Source: Nemertoderma westbladi
Taxonomy: Eukaryota > Xenacoelomorpha > Nemertodermatida > Nemertodermatidae
NCBI GenBank assembly: GCA_032718475.1
Contig: JAUCBJ010000055.1
Location: 62,001 to 126,000 of the forward strand
Direction: 5' to 3'
Length of the DNA: 64,000 bases
Below are positions 22,589 to 33,390 of this stretch, piece by piece. The notes under the pieces are model-generated. The model saw only the letters and a program-made list of their open reading frames with translations. It was not told the origin of the DNA and did not search any database. The position numbers were made by a program, and so were the translations under genes. How positions within the stretch are numbered: the first letter of the stretch is position 1; each line of letters begins with the position of its first letter.

Positions 22589-25500
22589 ATGAGTCGGTCA
22601 GGTGACACGACACCGACGCGGACCCCGGACGAAGAGCTAACGATCCGCGAGGCCGCGACCAGGCGGTATAGGCCCACGACACCGGAGCCATCGATAAGGG
22701 GCGACCCGGAAGTTCAAGATGAGGGGGACCGTCTGGAGTCAGAAGCTGAGTCGAGAGGAGGGGGAATCGAGTTGGAGGATAGAGAGAACGAGCTCGAGGG
22801 TGAAGGAGACGGGTCGACACGGGACAGGGGTCGACGCACCAGTGTCGCCGGCCAGCCACAGGCCGAGGGCGACGAGCGGCCCACCGAAACGGCGACGGTG
22901 GGGCCGACGGTGCGGCGCCGGACGCGGAGAAACGGAGGAGAAATCGGTACCGATGTCGCCGGCCAGCCACAGGCCGAGGGCGACGGACGGCCCACCGGAA
23001 CGGCGACGGTGGGGCCGCCGGTACGACGTCGAACCAGGAGAGACGGACGAGAGGTCGGCGACGAGGACGTCGGGGTTTCTGAGCGACTTCGACGGGCCTA
23101 CAACGCGACCCGGAGACTACTAGAGGAGGCCAGAAAGGGGAAAGCGATAGACGAGAAGGGTTGCCGAGGAACTGTATGACTCATGGCGGCATGGGGGTAT
23201 ACAACCTAGTGTAGTGTACATAGGGCCATATTTAATCGATGCCCGGGGTATAAAATTAGTGGGTTGGAACAGACCTGAGGAGGGCGAATCCGAGGCGGAC
23301 CCCGCGGTTTTGGTCTCGTCGGTCGGAGGGAGTTCCGGGAGGAGGGGGAAAGTTAGTAGATCGGGAAGGCGGAGGGAATCCTTCACAACCGATAAGTCTG
23401 CTACATCCTCCGCGAAAGAAAGACGGGTGAGAGAGATAGTCGCTAGGTACCGTCTCAATCTAGCAGTGCAAGGTAATAGATAAGTAGGTAGACGGCTAGA
23501 GGAAGGGAGAGTGCTGCTAGAGAGGGAAATGGTGTCGATTGGAGAGATAAGAGAGAGGGCCGAAAGGGCCGTGAGGAGCCTTAGGGAGTATGATGAAATA
23601 GAGTTGAAGGAACAAGAGGAGCGTGTGGCGAGAGAGAAAAGCGAACGCGAGAAGCGTGAAGCGAGGGAGGAAAGTGAACGCAGAGAGCGTGAAGCGAGGG
23701 AGGAGAGTGAGCGTAGAGAGCGTGAGGCGAGGCAAAGGGAGGGGATTAGGAGAGAGATGGAATTGGCCGAGCAGAGCGAATGGGAGGCTATGGATAAAAT
23801 AGCAAAAGTGGAGCGTGAGCGGAAAGAATTGGAGAAACAGCGAGACAAACTCGTAGAGTATGAAGCCGTACACACGCGTGAGGTGGAACTGGCGCAGATG
23901 GGGGCGTCTGAGAGCGAGGCTGGCTCGAGTATTTTTGAGGAGCCGGGGGCCGTGGATACATTTATTAATGCCCCACTTGCGGGGACCGCACGACAGACCC
24001 AAGACTGGTGTGACCGTGCTGGCCGGGGGGGGGGGTAATAATGATAATGGTACAGTAGACGTGGTTAATATTAATAGTACCGTATGGGATAATTCTAATC
24101 AATCCTTTATTGCAGGAAATACTTTGCCTAGTGATAGTAATTTAAATTTAAATCAGAACAACCCTAATATTAACGTAGAAAATAATTCTAATATTAATGT
24201 AGCTAGACAAAATAATCAAAATAATCAAAATAATAACCCAAATTCGAACCTACAAAATAATTTAAGTAACGCAATTACACAAAATAATCCAAATAATTTA
24301 AATAATGATCCGAGCCCGAATTTACAAAATAATTCAGATAGTGTAGTCGCGCAAAGTAATTCAAATGATTTTATTTCGAACGAACAAATTAATTCCGTTT
24401 CCAATATGAGTGCTATTAACGTAAACACGTCGGGCGTGTATAGCCAGACAGACGGGGGCCTGGTAGGCCACGTAGTTGGTAGGCAGGGAGTGGCTGGGTT
24501 AGGTAGACCCAGTGAGGGCCTGGTAGGTCACGTAGTTGGTAGGCAGGGAGTGGCTGGGTTGAATAGACCCAGCGAGGGCCTGGTAGGCCACACAGTTGGT
24601 AGGCAGGGAGTAGCTGGGTTAGGTAGACCCAGCGAGGGCCTGGTAGGCCACGTAGTTGGTAGGCAGGGAGTGGCTGGGTTGAATAGACCCAGCGAGGGCC
24701 TGGTAGGCCACATAGTTGGTTTGGCAGGGAGTAGAGGGCCTGGTAGGCCACGCAATAGCAGAGGGAGAGGCGGGGGTGAATAGACCCGACCGTGGTAGGG
24801 TTGATGTGTCGACTGGAGAGGGATATAGTAGAGGGGTGAGGAGTAGCGAAGTTAGATGTGGCGAGTGGGGGGGGGGGGGGGGGCTACGAGAACCCCACAA
24901 CAGCGAGTTAGCGGCGAAAGGGGGGGGCAGAGAGTGTCCCACAGCCGTCAGCGGATAATGCGCGGACCGAAATAGGTAAACCGCAACAACCGGCGACGGA
25001 AAGTAATAGGGGGATTGCGAGTATCCCCAGCGGCGTGCGACCGAGCAGAGAGAGACAGGTTGACATCGTAAGAGGGCGGACGAAGCGTCGAGCCCGATCA
25101 GAAGAGGGAAGAAGAACAGTGGGGTTTAACCGGGAGGTCGACGAGAGATCTCACGAGCGGGAATACTCCACTGAAAGGAGAAGAAGAGAAGACAGTAGTA
25201 GAGGTATCGCCGCGAACGATAGAAGAGCGAGGACGGATAGCGAGCCGTCGGTAGTTGAGATGAGAACGGAGAGTCAGTGGGGTCGGACTCCGGGAGATTG
25301 CCGTCGCCCCGGAGAGATGCGACCCGGCGAGGCGCACTACGCGCCGATGGAGGGGTACGCGATGTACCGGTACAAAGACGAGAACAGTAGAGGGGGGGGT
25401 CGAAGAGAAACTTTCCGACGGAATACACCTATCGATCGAGAATACGGTAGCCGCGGGGAGGATTATTCGAGAAGAATAAACTTCGATCCCGAGCGACACA

Positions 25501-25860
25501 TGCAGACTGTAGGACATACTGTAGGCCTTACTGCACATACCATAGGCCATACTGAGAGAGGCAATGTAGGCGATAGGATGGCGTGGACAACGGGATTAAA
25601 CCCGGAAGTCGCGGAATACATACCGGCGAGTAGGCCAGAAGCTGATAGGCCTATACCGGTACCAGCACTGCAGTATGACTACAGCATGCAGGGACATAAC
25701 ATATACCCAGGGGAGGGGGGAATTATTGCGGATAGGTGTATGGGCCCCAACATATTAACATCAACCCCAGTACCAAACATACCGGTGGGGGGGGGGGGGA
25801 CAGGGTGACATTCCCCCATCACAATATCAACAATATACCCCGATAGGAGCAAGAACAACG
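22589..25860 (+). pseudogene. BEL-A3 gag 5' part, frame-broken
   Basis: It starts at ATG 22589 (MSRSGDTTPTRTP). Basic N-terminus with a duplicated VRRRTRR patch, the conserved VVYIGPYLIDARG block (about 23214), Glu/Arg coiled coil (23511-23870), G run (24024-24034) at which the frame changes, Asn-rich region (24040-24420), five 20-residue GLVGHVVGRQGVAGL repeats (24450-24760), second G run (24868-24883), Arg-rich segment (25035-25500), and third G run (25786-25798) just before DUF1759. A deletion near 23150 removes part of the conserved block. Low-complexity order is the same as in A1 and A2. Confidence 0.82.
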
Positions 25861-25866
25861 AGACCC

Positions 25867-28503
25867 TTGGATGAGAATAGGTCGTGTGATACAGAAATAT
25901 GGAGGGGGCCGCTACCCCCGATGACATACCCAAGTCAGAGAAAGTCAAGAAATAGGACGGACGAGCCGCACCAGACAGGAGAAACTATGCAGCACCCATC
26001 GAATCCATTGGAAGCGCAGGCGATGGGGATGGCCACGTTGATCGATGCGTTGAAAACGAGGATCGAGTTACCACCCGTGGAACCATTCAAATTCGATGGG
26101 AGCAGGCCGGAAGAATATCTACAGTTTCGGCGCATGTATAGTAACGAAATACTAACAAAGAACTTGACGCAGGCGGAGTGCCTAAAGTATCTGCAAGTAT
26201 ACACGGGAGGCCCAGCATACGACATCGTGAGGCAATATCAAGGAATAGAGGGCGGCTTCACGACAGCATGGAGGGCACTGGATAGGGAATACGGGCACCC
26301 GGCCAAGATCATCAGACAGACACTGAGAGGCATAACATCGGGTGGCCTACAGGATAATCCCGTTAGCATTAAGACGTTTGCTAACAAAGTCGAAAAGGCG
26401 CTGATCGTGCTGAAGACGCTAGACGCGCCATACGAGCTCAATGCGTCCAATAACATCACCACGATAGCGCAGGCACTACCGAGTTGGATGCGCAACAAGT
26501 GGAGGAAAATTGCTTTCTCCACTCGAGAAAAGAAGGGTGCGGAACCGGGTTTAGAAGAAATGTCAAACTTCTTAAACTACGAGGCTGAGATAATAACTGA
26601 CCCAGTCTACAGCGAAGATAGCCTGGGAAAGGGACCGAAGACGGATTACCATAGACCGAAACCAGAGCACAATACATCAAACGCATTACCGAGGCTCAGG
26701 CAATCATTGCCATATGCAGCGACGCAGGGGACTGCAAGTCCACAGCTAGCCGAAGATGAGACAACACCATGGAACGGACAGGGGAACAATAACAGCACGA
26801 ATAAACATAACCCCAGTACGTCCAGTAGGCTGAATCCAAACAATAAGAATAGTAGGGACTTTGGTACGAACGCAACTGCGATACGCAATGCGCTGTATAA
26901 AGAGGGCTACGACCCAAAGAGCAAATGCCAGCTACATGCAAATGCGCTTCATCAAACCATGAACTGCAGGTACTGGCAGGCGCTACCTAGGCAAGATCAG
27001 ATAGATTATGCGTTGAGCAATAATATCTGCTCGCGATGTGTAATGAGTGGACATAGAGCAAGGGAGTGCAAGGAGAAGCCGATAAAATTTGGTCAGAGAA
27101 GAGGCCAAACGATGGCGACGAGCACAGTAGGAGCGAAGAAGAGAGGAACGGTGCTACTTGGAGTAGTACCCGTGCGAGTGATTGGGGAAGGCAATCGATC
27201 AGTAACAACGCTAATGCTGGTTGATAGTGGAGCTGCCTTCACATTAGTTGAGGAATGGGTGGCCGAAGAGATAGGATTGAGAACGAGGCCAAGCAGAATG
27301 GCGGTAACAACCATATCTAGCAAAGATGAGATCCTGGAGATGAGAACAGGAAGGTGCGCAATTGCAGCAGTGGCACCAGGATGCGACTATGGGGCAACCA
27401 TCGACCCCATCCAAGTGATAGAGTCAATTAATATCAATGCCAGGCGGCCAACCAACATCGAGGTCAAGCAGTATAAATTTCTGGACGACATTGACTTCTC
27501 AATCCCAGACGTGGACGTTAGGAAGGTATCCATCATAGTAGGGATGGACTGCCCAACGGCCCACGAAAGAATGCAAACGGTCTTCGGCGAAGACAAGCAG
27601 TGTGACCCGGTGGCGATATTAACACCATTCGGGTGGACACTGACAGGCCCAATTAAGAGTAATATACCATTCCATGCGTCTGAGAGTTCAGGATGCATGG
27701 TGCCAGGAACTGTCGATGAGATAGAGGAGAGGCCAGAGATGGGCAATAGTGGTAGACAGCTAGAAGTGGAAGCAACACCACGAGAGTGGGCGGAGGAGAA
27801 TGGCATGGATGCAGAAGATCTAGAGACGATGGGTTGGAACAAGAGTCCCAGCAAGAATCGGTATGGAGATGGAGAGGAGCGGACGGCAAAATGTCCGGGG
27901 GACAGGCCGGAGGAGTGTCCGGAAGAGATGCCGGTCCGGTTGGGAGGCATGCCGACAAGGGGGAGGCCGAGCAGGAGGACTAAATGGAAAGGGAGAAGAC
28001 TTGAGACGATCAGACCAGGGGCAGAGAAGCCAGTGGGTGGGCGTGTGATGGACAAAGGATCCGGGAAAGTAGGAGGCGTGCTGCATACGCACGCGGGACT
28101 GACAGAGTGTGAGGGGGCATTACATGGGCAGAGACCGTGTATACCGAAGGACGAACGGGGGTCGTCGAGGCCTTTAATGCCAGCACACATATTAAGGGGG
28201 AGGCCAGCAGAGGTGGCATCTAAGATTAAGGAGAAGAACAGGGGCGGCATTATACCGCCGGGTGACACGTTGAAGGGTGGCACTTTGCCGCCAAGGGACG
28301 ACCACGAGATCAGAAACATAAATAGCAGACAGCATTTCCAAAAACAGGAGAAAAGACCACCTATCGAATTGACAAGGAGAGCGGAGCGAAGAATTAGAGA
28401 ACCTATAGGGGGGCAGTGGGAGAGTTGCCTGCTGGAGGAATCACCCCTTGGGTCGCTGAGTTGTCCAAAAGGTTGGACTGGGATGGAAGAGTTAGATCCG
28501 TAA
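25867..28503 (+). CDS. BEL-A3 Gag DUF1759 - zinc knuckle - protease fused to replacement module
   Basis: An open 878-codon frame. About residues 60-230: DUF1759-type Gag (EPFKFDGSRPEEYLQF onward). About 345-405: two cysteine motifs (CQLHANALHQTMNC and CSRCVMSGHRAREC). About 440-600: DUF1758-type aspartic protease with LMLVDSGAAFTLVEEW and a conserved GMDCPTAHERM, ending near ESSGCMVPGT. From about residue 618 the sequence leaves the autonomous pol and enters the module shared with A1 (EWAEENG, NRYGDGEERTA, ECPEE, PLMPAHILRGRPA, GQWES). The frame ends where the end of integrase would be; the following bases again match A2. So RT to integrase was replaced, not just deleted. The intact frame suggests recent mobility in trans (inference). 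Confidence 0.85.
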   Translation: MDENRSCDTEIWRGPLPPMTYPSQRKSRNRTDEPHQTGETMQHPSNPLEAQAMGMATLIDALKTRIELPPVEPFKFDGSRPEEYLQFRRMYSNEILTKNLTQAECLKYLQVYTGGPAYDIVRQYQGIEGGFTTAWRALDREYGHPAKIIRQTLRGITSGGLQDNPVSIKTFANKVEKALIVLKTLDAPYELNASNNITTIAQALPSWMRNKWRKIAFSTREKKGAEPGLEEMSNFLNYEAEIITDPVYSEDSLGKGPKTDYHRPKPEHNTSNALPRLRQSLPYAATQGTASPQLAEDETTPWNGQGNNNSTNKHNPSTSSRLNPNNKNSRDFGTNATAIRNALYKEGYDPKSKCQLHANALHQTMNCRYWQALPRQDQIDYALSNNICSRCVMSGHRARECKEKPIKFGQRRGQTMATSTVGAKKRGTVLLGVVPVRVIGEGNRSVTTLMLVDSGAAFTLVEEWVAEEIGLRTRPSRMAVTTISSKDEILEMRTGRCAIAAVAPGCDYGATIDPIQVIESININARRPTNIEVKQYKFLDDIDFSIPDVDVRKVSIIVGMDCPTAHERMQTVFGEDKQCDPVAILTPFGWTLTGPIKSNIPFHASESSGCMVPGTVDEIEERPEMGNSGRQLEVEATPREWAEENGMDAEDLETMGWNKSPSKNRYGDGEERTAKCPGDRPEECPEEMPVRLGGMPTRGRPSRRTKWKGRRLETIRPGAEKPVGGRVMDKGSGKVGGVLHTHAGLTECEGALHGQRPCIPKDERGSSRPLMPAHILRGRPAEVASKIKEKNRGGIIPPGDTLKGGTLPPRDDHEIRNINSRQHFQKQEKRPPIELTRRAERRIREPIGGQWESCLLEESPLGSLSCPKGWTGMEELDP

Positions 28504-29500
28504 AAGGTGCGGGCAGAAGTGTTACCTGTCTGCTAGAAGGAGCACCTTAACTTGGAGTTAGAGTAGAGTTTAGTCGTCCAAGATTTGGACTGAGGGGGGT
28601 GGGATTGAGGGCGAGACGCCCTTCCCACACAAATAAAATAAAAATAAAATAAAAATAATAAGTACACAGTAGGTACGCAGTTAGTAGGCAGAAGTTAGTT
28701 AAGAGGTACGTAATACCTAGTTAGTTAGTTAGATAGGAGGTACGTAGTACCGATAGTTAGTTAGAGAGTTAGAGGGTACGTAAGTACCGATAGTTAGTTA
28801 GAGAGTTAGAGGGTACGTAAGTACCGCTAGTTAGTTAGAGAGTTAGAGGGTACGTAAGTACCGCTAGTTAGTTAGAGAGTTAGAGGGTACGTAAGTACCG
28901 TTAGTTAGTTAGAGAGTTAGAGGGTACGTAAGTACCGTTAGTTAGTTAGAGAGTTAGAGGGTACGTAGTACCGTTAGAGAAGAGTTAGAGTTAGGGTACG
29001 TAGTACCGTTAGTTAGAGAAGAGTTAGAGGGTACGTAGTACCGTTAGTTAGAGGAGAGTTAGAGGGTACGTAGTACCATTAGAGAAGAGTTAGAGTTAGG
29101 GTACGTAGTACCGTTAGTTAGAGAAGAGTTAGAGGGTACGTAGTACCGTTAGTTAGAGGAGAGTTAGAGGGTACGTAGTACCGTTAGTTAGAGAAGAGTT
29201 AGAGTTAGAGGGTACGTAGTACCGTTAGTTAGAGAGAGAGAGTAAGAGGTAGAAGGGTATATAAGATATAGATATTAGTTAGCAGTTAGTAGCGTTAGTA
29301 GCGAGAGGAGGGCATATGAGTACAGCTGGGTAAATTGTGTGGCCACACGACGCACACTGCTGTACTGCATAGGCCCACAGAGTAGGCCAGAATGTGGATT
29401 AGGGAATAGAATAATCAATAGGAAGCAGTAAGGTAGTAGGATTGAAATTAAATCAAAAATAAAATTAGAATAAGAATAGGGCTAAGAAGGGGAACAAATT
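28504..29500 (+). repeat. BEL-A3 3' non-coding region with GGTACGTAGTACC minisatellite
   Basis: About 28560-28620 matches the A2 sequence after integrase (TCGTCCAAG...TTGGACTGAGG, a short hairpin). From about 28690 to 29240 there are some 14 units of 33-40 bp (GTTAGTTAGAGAGTTAGAG plus GGTACGTAAGTACC or GGTACGTAGTACC), each holding a short palindrome. The inverted A2 copy has a related array at 34085-34590. 29241-29500 has no gene. Confidence 0.88.
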
Positions 29501-30089
29501 ATGGTAACAGTAGTAAGAATAGGCAATAACTCAGAAATTCAGAAAGAGATAGGCCATCGAACTGAACTTAAACCACCTAAGCCCATCACTCATCACGTTT
29601 GCGCCTTGGCAAGGCACCACCTACAGGTGAGCGATCGGGCAGAGTTCGAGATGGCAGGTAAACTTGTGAGAGAGAAGAGAAGCAGAGGAGAGGGAGGAGG
29701 AAGCTAGGGCGCAGAGCTACGGCTTTGAGGAATAAGCAGCCTTAGACGAACTTCGTTGGGCTTCGTCAGGGAGTTCGGGGGAGTCTCTAGGGAAAGAACT
29801 GGGGTGGACGGTGGGATCACCGAAACAGTCGACGTCGGGATTGCAAGCAATGAAGATGATCTTATGGGACGCCACCAGAGGGAGACAACCGGGCCACTCT
29901 GAGGGGCCACCTGCGAAACGGTATCGGGCACTAATAACACCAGCGCCCAAGGAGCCAACAACCGGAATCAGCAGGGAGGTGGCGGCGAGAGTCCGAAAGC
30001 AGAAAGCGGATCCCAGAGGAGCGGTGGTGACCAAGAAACGACCCAGGGAAGAGGACGCCAGGGGGAACTATCCTCAGAGGAACAGATAG
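29501..30089 (+). pseudogene. Remnants of the 3' accessory ORFs in BEL-A3
   Basis: The 68-codon frame 29501-29707 (MVTVVRIGNNSE, then CALARHHLQ) matches the start region of the first accessory ORF as seen in A2 at 33716-33387. It then jumps directly to sequence equal to A2 45675-45840. 29811-30089 (ATRGRQPGHSEGPPAKRY, then ITPAPKEP and a basic tail) equals the end of A2's second ORF (46805-46942). Two deletions removed the zinc knuckles. Confidence 0.75.
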
Positions 30090-30798
30090 GTTCCCAGGGC
30101 CGGGGGAGAGAAACTGGGACTTGGACGTGGTACGCCTGGAAGGCGCCGCGTGGGACGTACGAACTATTAAGTACAAATCTAATTAATGCAAATAATCACA
30201 TAAGTGCAATTTGTATGTACGTACGTAGTGATTAGTAATCTAGAATATATACGCTCGAAGTAAGTACTATAGTCATACAACCTTTCTCAATTAGCTACTG
30301 GGACTGGGGGGTAAACTGACTATGGCACTATGGACGAGACACCAGACAATTTCACACTTCTTGAGTGCGACGGCACGAGAGGGGGGGAGATTTGTCAGAA
30401 GAGATGAGGTAGTCAGAGTGGGATTGAGGGACGGAGTAATGGAGCGAAGTGCAGAGGGAGTGCGGACGCAATTCTAGTGTGTGGGGGAGGAGAATAAGAG
30501 GCTGAGTGAGGGACGAGGAGGTCCGAGTGTATGAGAGTGTTAGGATGAGAGTGAAGAAGAGATAGGGCGGAAGTGTTGGGGAAACAAAAGTTGCGTGAGA
30601 GGTGAGCGCGATCGGCCCGACATGAGACGCCAGGCACACAGGGTAGCGTTATCATACCCATAGGGGGTGGCCTGGAAAGCCGGCTCCGAGAGAAAAGAAT
30701 TCCACCCCACACCCGATACTAGATCGGGATCCAGCGGGATTGTAGCGCACTTTTTGGTTGATGCTATCTTCTTACCGGGAAGATAGCATGGGGGGGAG
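30090..30798 (+). promoter_or_regulatory. BEL-A3 3' UTR, conserved hairpin and polypurine tract
   Basis: No gene. 30761-30789 forms an 11-bp perfect stem (ATGCTATCTTC with GAAGATAGCAT) around a 7-nt loop, immediately followed by the polypurine tract GGGGGGGAG (30790-30798) and the LTR. The same hairpin-tract pair is at 47724-47761, 48772-48809 and 52071-52108. The tract primes plus-strand DNA synthesis; the hairpin's role is unknown. Confidence 0.85.
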
Positions 30799-31343
30799 TG
30801 TTAGCTTATTCAATCCCGCTAACACCACATAAAGTTATAAGCCGATAAGCAATATTGGGAGCCACGAGATTGGGTAATTAGCCAACTCGTGCCATCCCAA
30901 TAAGAATGGGAAGGAAACACACAACGAGGGTCAGGGGCCAAACCCCTAACCCAGAGAGAATAGGTGGAGTGAACGAGAACACTCCAAAGGGCGCCAACAA
31001 GGGTATCAACCAATCAGAGGGGGGAAAGGCATCGATTAGGTAGAGTAACAAGGCCAACCGTGCAATATAGCCACTTGGCAGTAATCATATCAATTCAGTT
31101 ATCTCAGTGCAATACCGGTGCTAGATTAGGTTACATAGTTTAGCTAGGGAAGGACCAGGACTTTAGTTACCGTATCCCGCCTTCCGTATACGACAATATT
31201 ATCTCATATCTATATCTATATCTATATCTGCATACCCGAATATTATATACGACAAACAGCACAAACTCATTCACTCTTTATACACGGCGGGGATGCGTGA
31301 ACTAACAACGGATAAACCGGGATCCCTCTTGGATCCCGTCACA
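30799..31343 (+). repeat. 3' LTR of BEL-A3
   Basis: 545 bp, nearly identical to 21973-22516; followed by TSD GTCTC (31344-31348). Confidence 0.93.
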
Positions 31344-32215
31344 GTCTCCAGTATCAAAGTAAACGTCGTCGTCTTCCGACTCTTCATCCGACGATCCTGA
31401 TTGTTCTGAGAAGCAATCTCTAATGTGCGTCACGAAGGTCGGTGTTATTTTCGACTCTCGACCCTTATATGCTGTGTTGCATCTTGCTGCCGCTTCCGGG
31501 TGTTCCCTGGTGAAGCGTTTGGTCGGCGTATGACTGTTTGTGTGGAGCAAACCGTCATGGTTGCGTCCACAGGAAGGACAGGTGTCTGTATTTGGGCAGT
31601 CTTTACGGATATGTCCATGTAGCGTACACCGCCAACAAGAGTCCAATGGCCGTATTTGCAGTCGTCGTTCCTCTGAATTCAATTCGCGGAATAGTCGACA
31701 TCCTCTTAGTTTATGGCTAGTATGTCGTTTACCTAGCCGTTCGCAATATTGGCAACCGCTAAAGTCTGTGCTCAGTTGCTGTCGGGTCTGTTTGGTTCCA
31801 ATCGGTGCGGATACCTTATTACCGTCCGAAAATTGTTGGGTGTCGGTCGACGTGGCGTAAGTGGCCGTCTTGGTGGATGTTGTTTGGGGTTTTTGTCGGT
31901 TCGAGGATGGTAAGGTTGTTCCTTCCGCCACAATATGTTGGTCCGTGTAGTTCGAACGCGTCTCGACTACTGCCTCTCTAGATATCAGTAAGTAGACGTC
32001 TTCCAACTTCAAGAATCCGCCTCTCTCTTCTCGCTGATATTCTATCTTTCGCCACTCCCGACGAAGTCGATGGTGTAATCTTCCTATTATTTTCAATAGG
32101 ACTGTCGGAGTGTTCGCGTAGTCAAGTTGTCCAATCGAGCGTAGTGTAGTAATGGCGTTCTTAATCTCGTCAGCTAATTTCAGTAAGTCAACGGGTTTTG
32201 TTATAGCCCCCCCTT
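31344..32215 (-). pseudogene. BEL-E Gag C-terminal zinc-knuckle segment
   Basis: Read on minus, the end of the DUF1759 region continues here (LKIIGRLHHRLRREWRKIEY), then a linker and cysteine motifs CQYCERLGKRHTSHKLRGC, CWRCTLHGHIRKDC and CPSCGRNHDGLLH, then an acidic tail (SSDEESEDDD) that runs into the protease frame beyond A3. A frame change from the upstream segment occurs at a run of seven G (32207-32213 on minus), most simply an indel in the homopolymer. Confidence 0.88.
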
Positions 32216-33390
32216 ACAGAGTTCTTCTATCACTGACTTAGCCATGCTTACGGTGCCTCCGTAAATCGAAGTTAAGCGATCGTACGCTAGTTCGAAGGCG
32301 TCTGGTACACCGACAAAGGTCTCCGCTAGACGTTTCGGTTCTCCCGTCAGCGTTTGTAGCAGGTAGTTGAATTTCTCCCTCGATGTAAAGGCGCACGCTG
32401 CTATTTGGGTTTCGATGTAGTCCACAAAGGTGTGCCAATGTTTCGAGTTACCGGAAAACTTAGGTAGTTGTTGCACCAGTAATCCTTGTCTGGCTGCGAA
32501 TTTCGCTATCTCCTCGGCCACGTTCAAAGTTTCGCGTCCTTCGTTGGCAATCGAGTTGATGTTTTCTCGTCTTGGCACTTTTCCTTGATACGAGGTGTTT
32601 CTCGAGGGTTGTTTTCTTTGCTGCTTCGGGTGTCTAGAGTGTTCGAACTCGGTACCTCGCGAACTATCAGTTTGAGTTTCCTCTAAACGTTCCTCTATCT
32701 GGGCCAACTTGTCTACAACTGGGCGCATTATTTCGGCGAGTTGTTGCATACTAATTGCGTCCGTTGGTTGTAACGCCTTCTGTGTTGGTGTATTTTGTGG
32801 AGGATTATCGATAAAGGAGTTATCTGAACGCTCACCTTTATATTCGTCGGCCGCTCCTGTTCTAAATACCTCACGTTTCGGGTAATCCGATTCACTCGAA
32901 GTACTACTGTCACCTGGATACGGTGGTCGACGTGCTCGCGTCCGTTGTGCTGTCTGAATCCTAACATTCCGTTTTGGAACATCGTCTACTGGGTTCCGTC
33001 GTTCGGTAGGCTCGCAAGTCTTCCTCGAAGTCGTAGATTGCGATGTAAACTGATTAAACGGTCGCGTATCCACTGGTCTCCGTTGTTCGGTAGGCTCGCA
33101 AGTCTTCCTCGAAGTCGTAGATTGCGATGTAAACTGATTAAACGGTTGCGTATCCACTGGTCTCCGTTGTTCGGTAGGCTCGCAGGTCTTCCTCGAAGTC
33201 GTAGATTGCGATGTAAACTGAACCGGTGGTTGAATGACAGCATTTGAATCTAAAGGCCTTGTAGGCCTAAACGTCATTGGGTACGTGTAATGCATAACGG
33301 GTTTTGGCGTCGAAGGTGGACTCACCTGTTTAGTCGTTAGTAGTGCAGGTCCTGTCAACAAACTACTACGATCTGTAATCGGTGGGTTAC
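32201..33390 (-). pseudogene. BEL-E Gag middle: 28-residue repeats and DUF1759
   Basis: The open frame begins near the inversion breakpoint and carries three 28-residue repeats (FTSQSTTSRKTCEPTE...), then a charged coiled-coil-prone stretch (MRPVVDKLAQIEERLEE), and the DUF1759 core LPKFSGNSKHWHTF through EKFNYLLQTLTGEPKRLAE. The matching N-terminal half is at 43291 on the plus strand. DUF1759 with downstream knuckles is characteristic of BEL/Pao Gag. Confidence 0.88.
33000..33225 (-). repeat. Three 84-bp tandem repeats in BEL-E gag, each with a 17-bp motif
   Basis: Units share GTTCGGTAGGCTCGCAAGTC and flanks; motif copies lie at 33008-33024, 33092-33108 and 33176-33192. The repeat length is a multiple of 3, so the frame is kept. 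Confidence 0.9.

Larger units (their letters stand above)
21973..31343 (+). mobile_element. BEL/Pao element A3, non-autonomous, inserted in BEL-E
   Basis: LTRs 21973-22516 and 30799-31343 differ at only a handful of positions. Flanks are GTCTC at 21968-21972 and 31344-31348. Internally it has gag, DUF1759, zinc knuckles and protease, but RT, RNase H and integrase are replaced by the same module seen in A1. The 3' accessory region survives only as internally deleted remnants. Near-identical LTRs make it the youngest BEL insertion of the nest. Confidence 0.92.

Noticed and set aside
22589-23870. Long opposite-strand Ser/Leu-rich frames over the gag coiled coils
   Set aside because: Antisense shadows of Glu/Arg-rich codons (GAG/CGC); no recognisable domain.
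24450-24760. Separate gene on the opposite strand reading through the GLVGH repeats
   Set aside because: Opposite-strand frames exist only because the 60-bp repeat has no stops in several frames; the plus frame is conserved in order with gag in three copies.
28690-29240. CRISPR array
   Set aside because: Units are degenerate tandem repeats without unique spacers, in a eukaryotic retroelement 3' UTR.
32201-32215. Programmed -1 frameshift at a run of seven G
   Set aside because: Both sides are gag, not gag/pol, and G runs vary widely here; a homopolymer indel is simpler.
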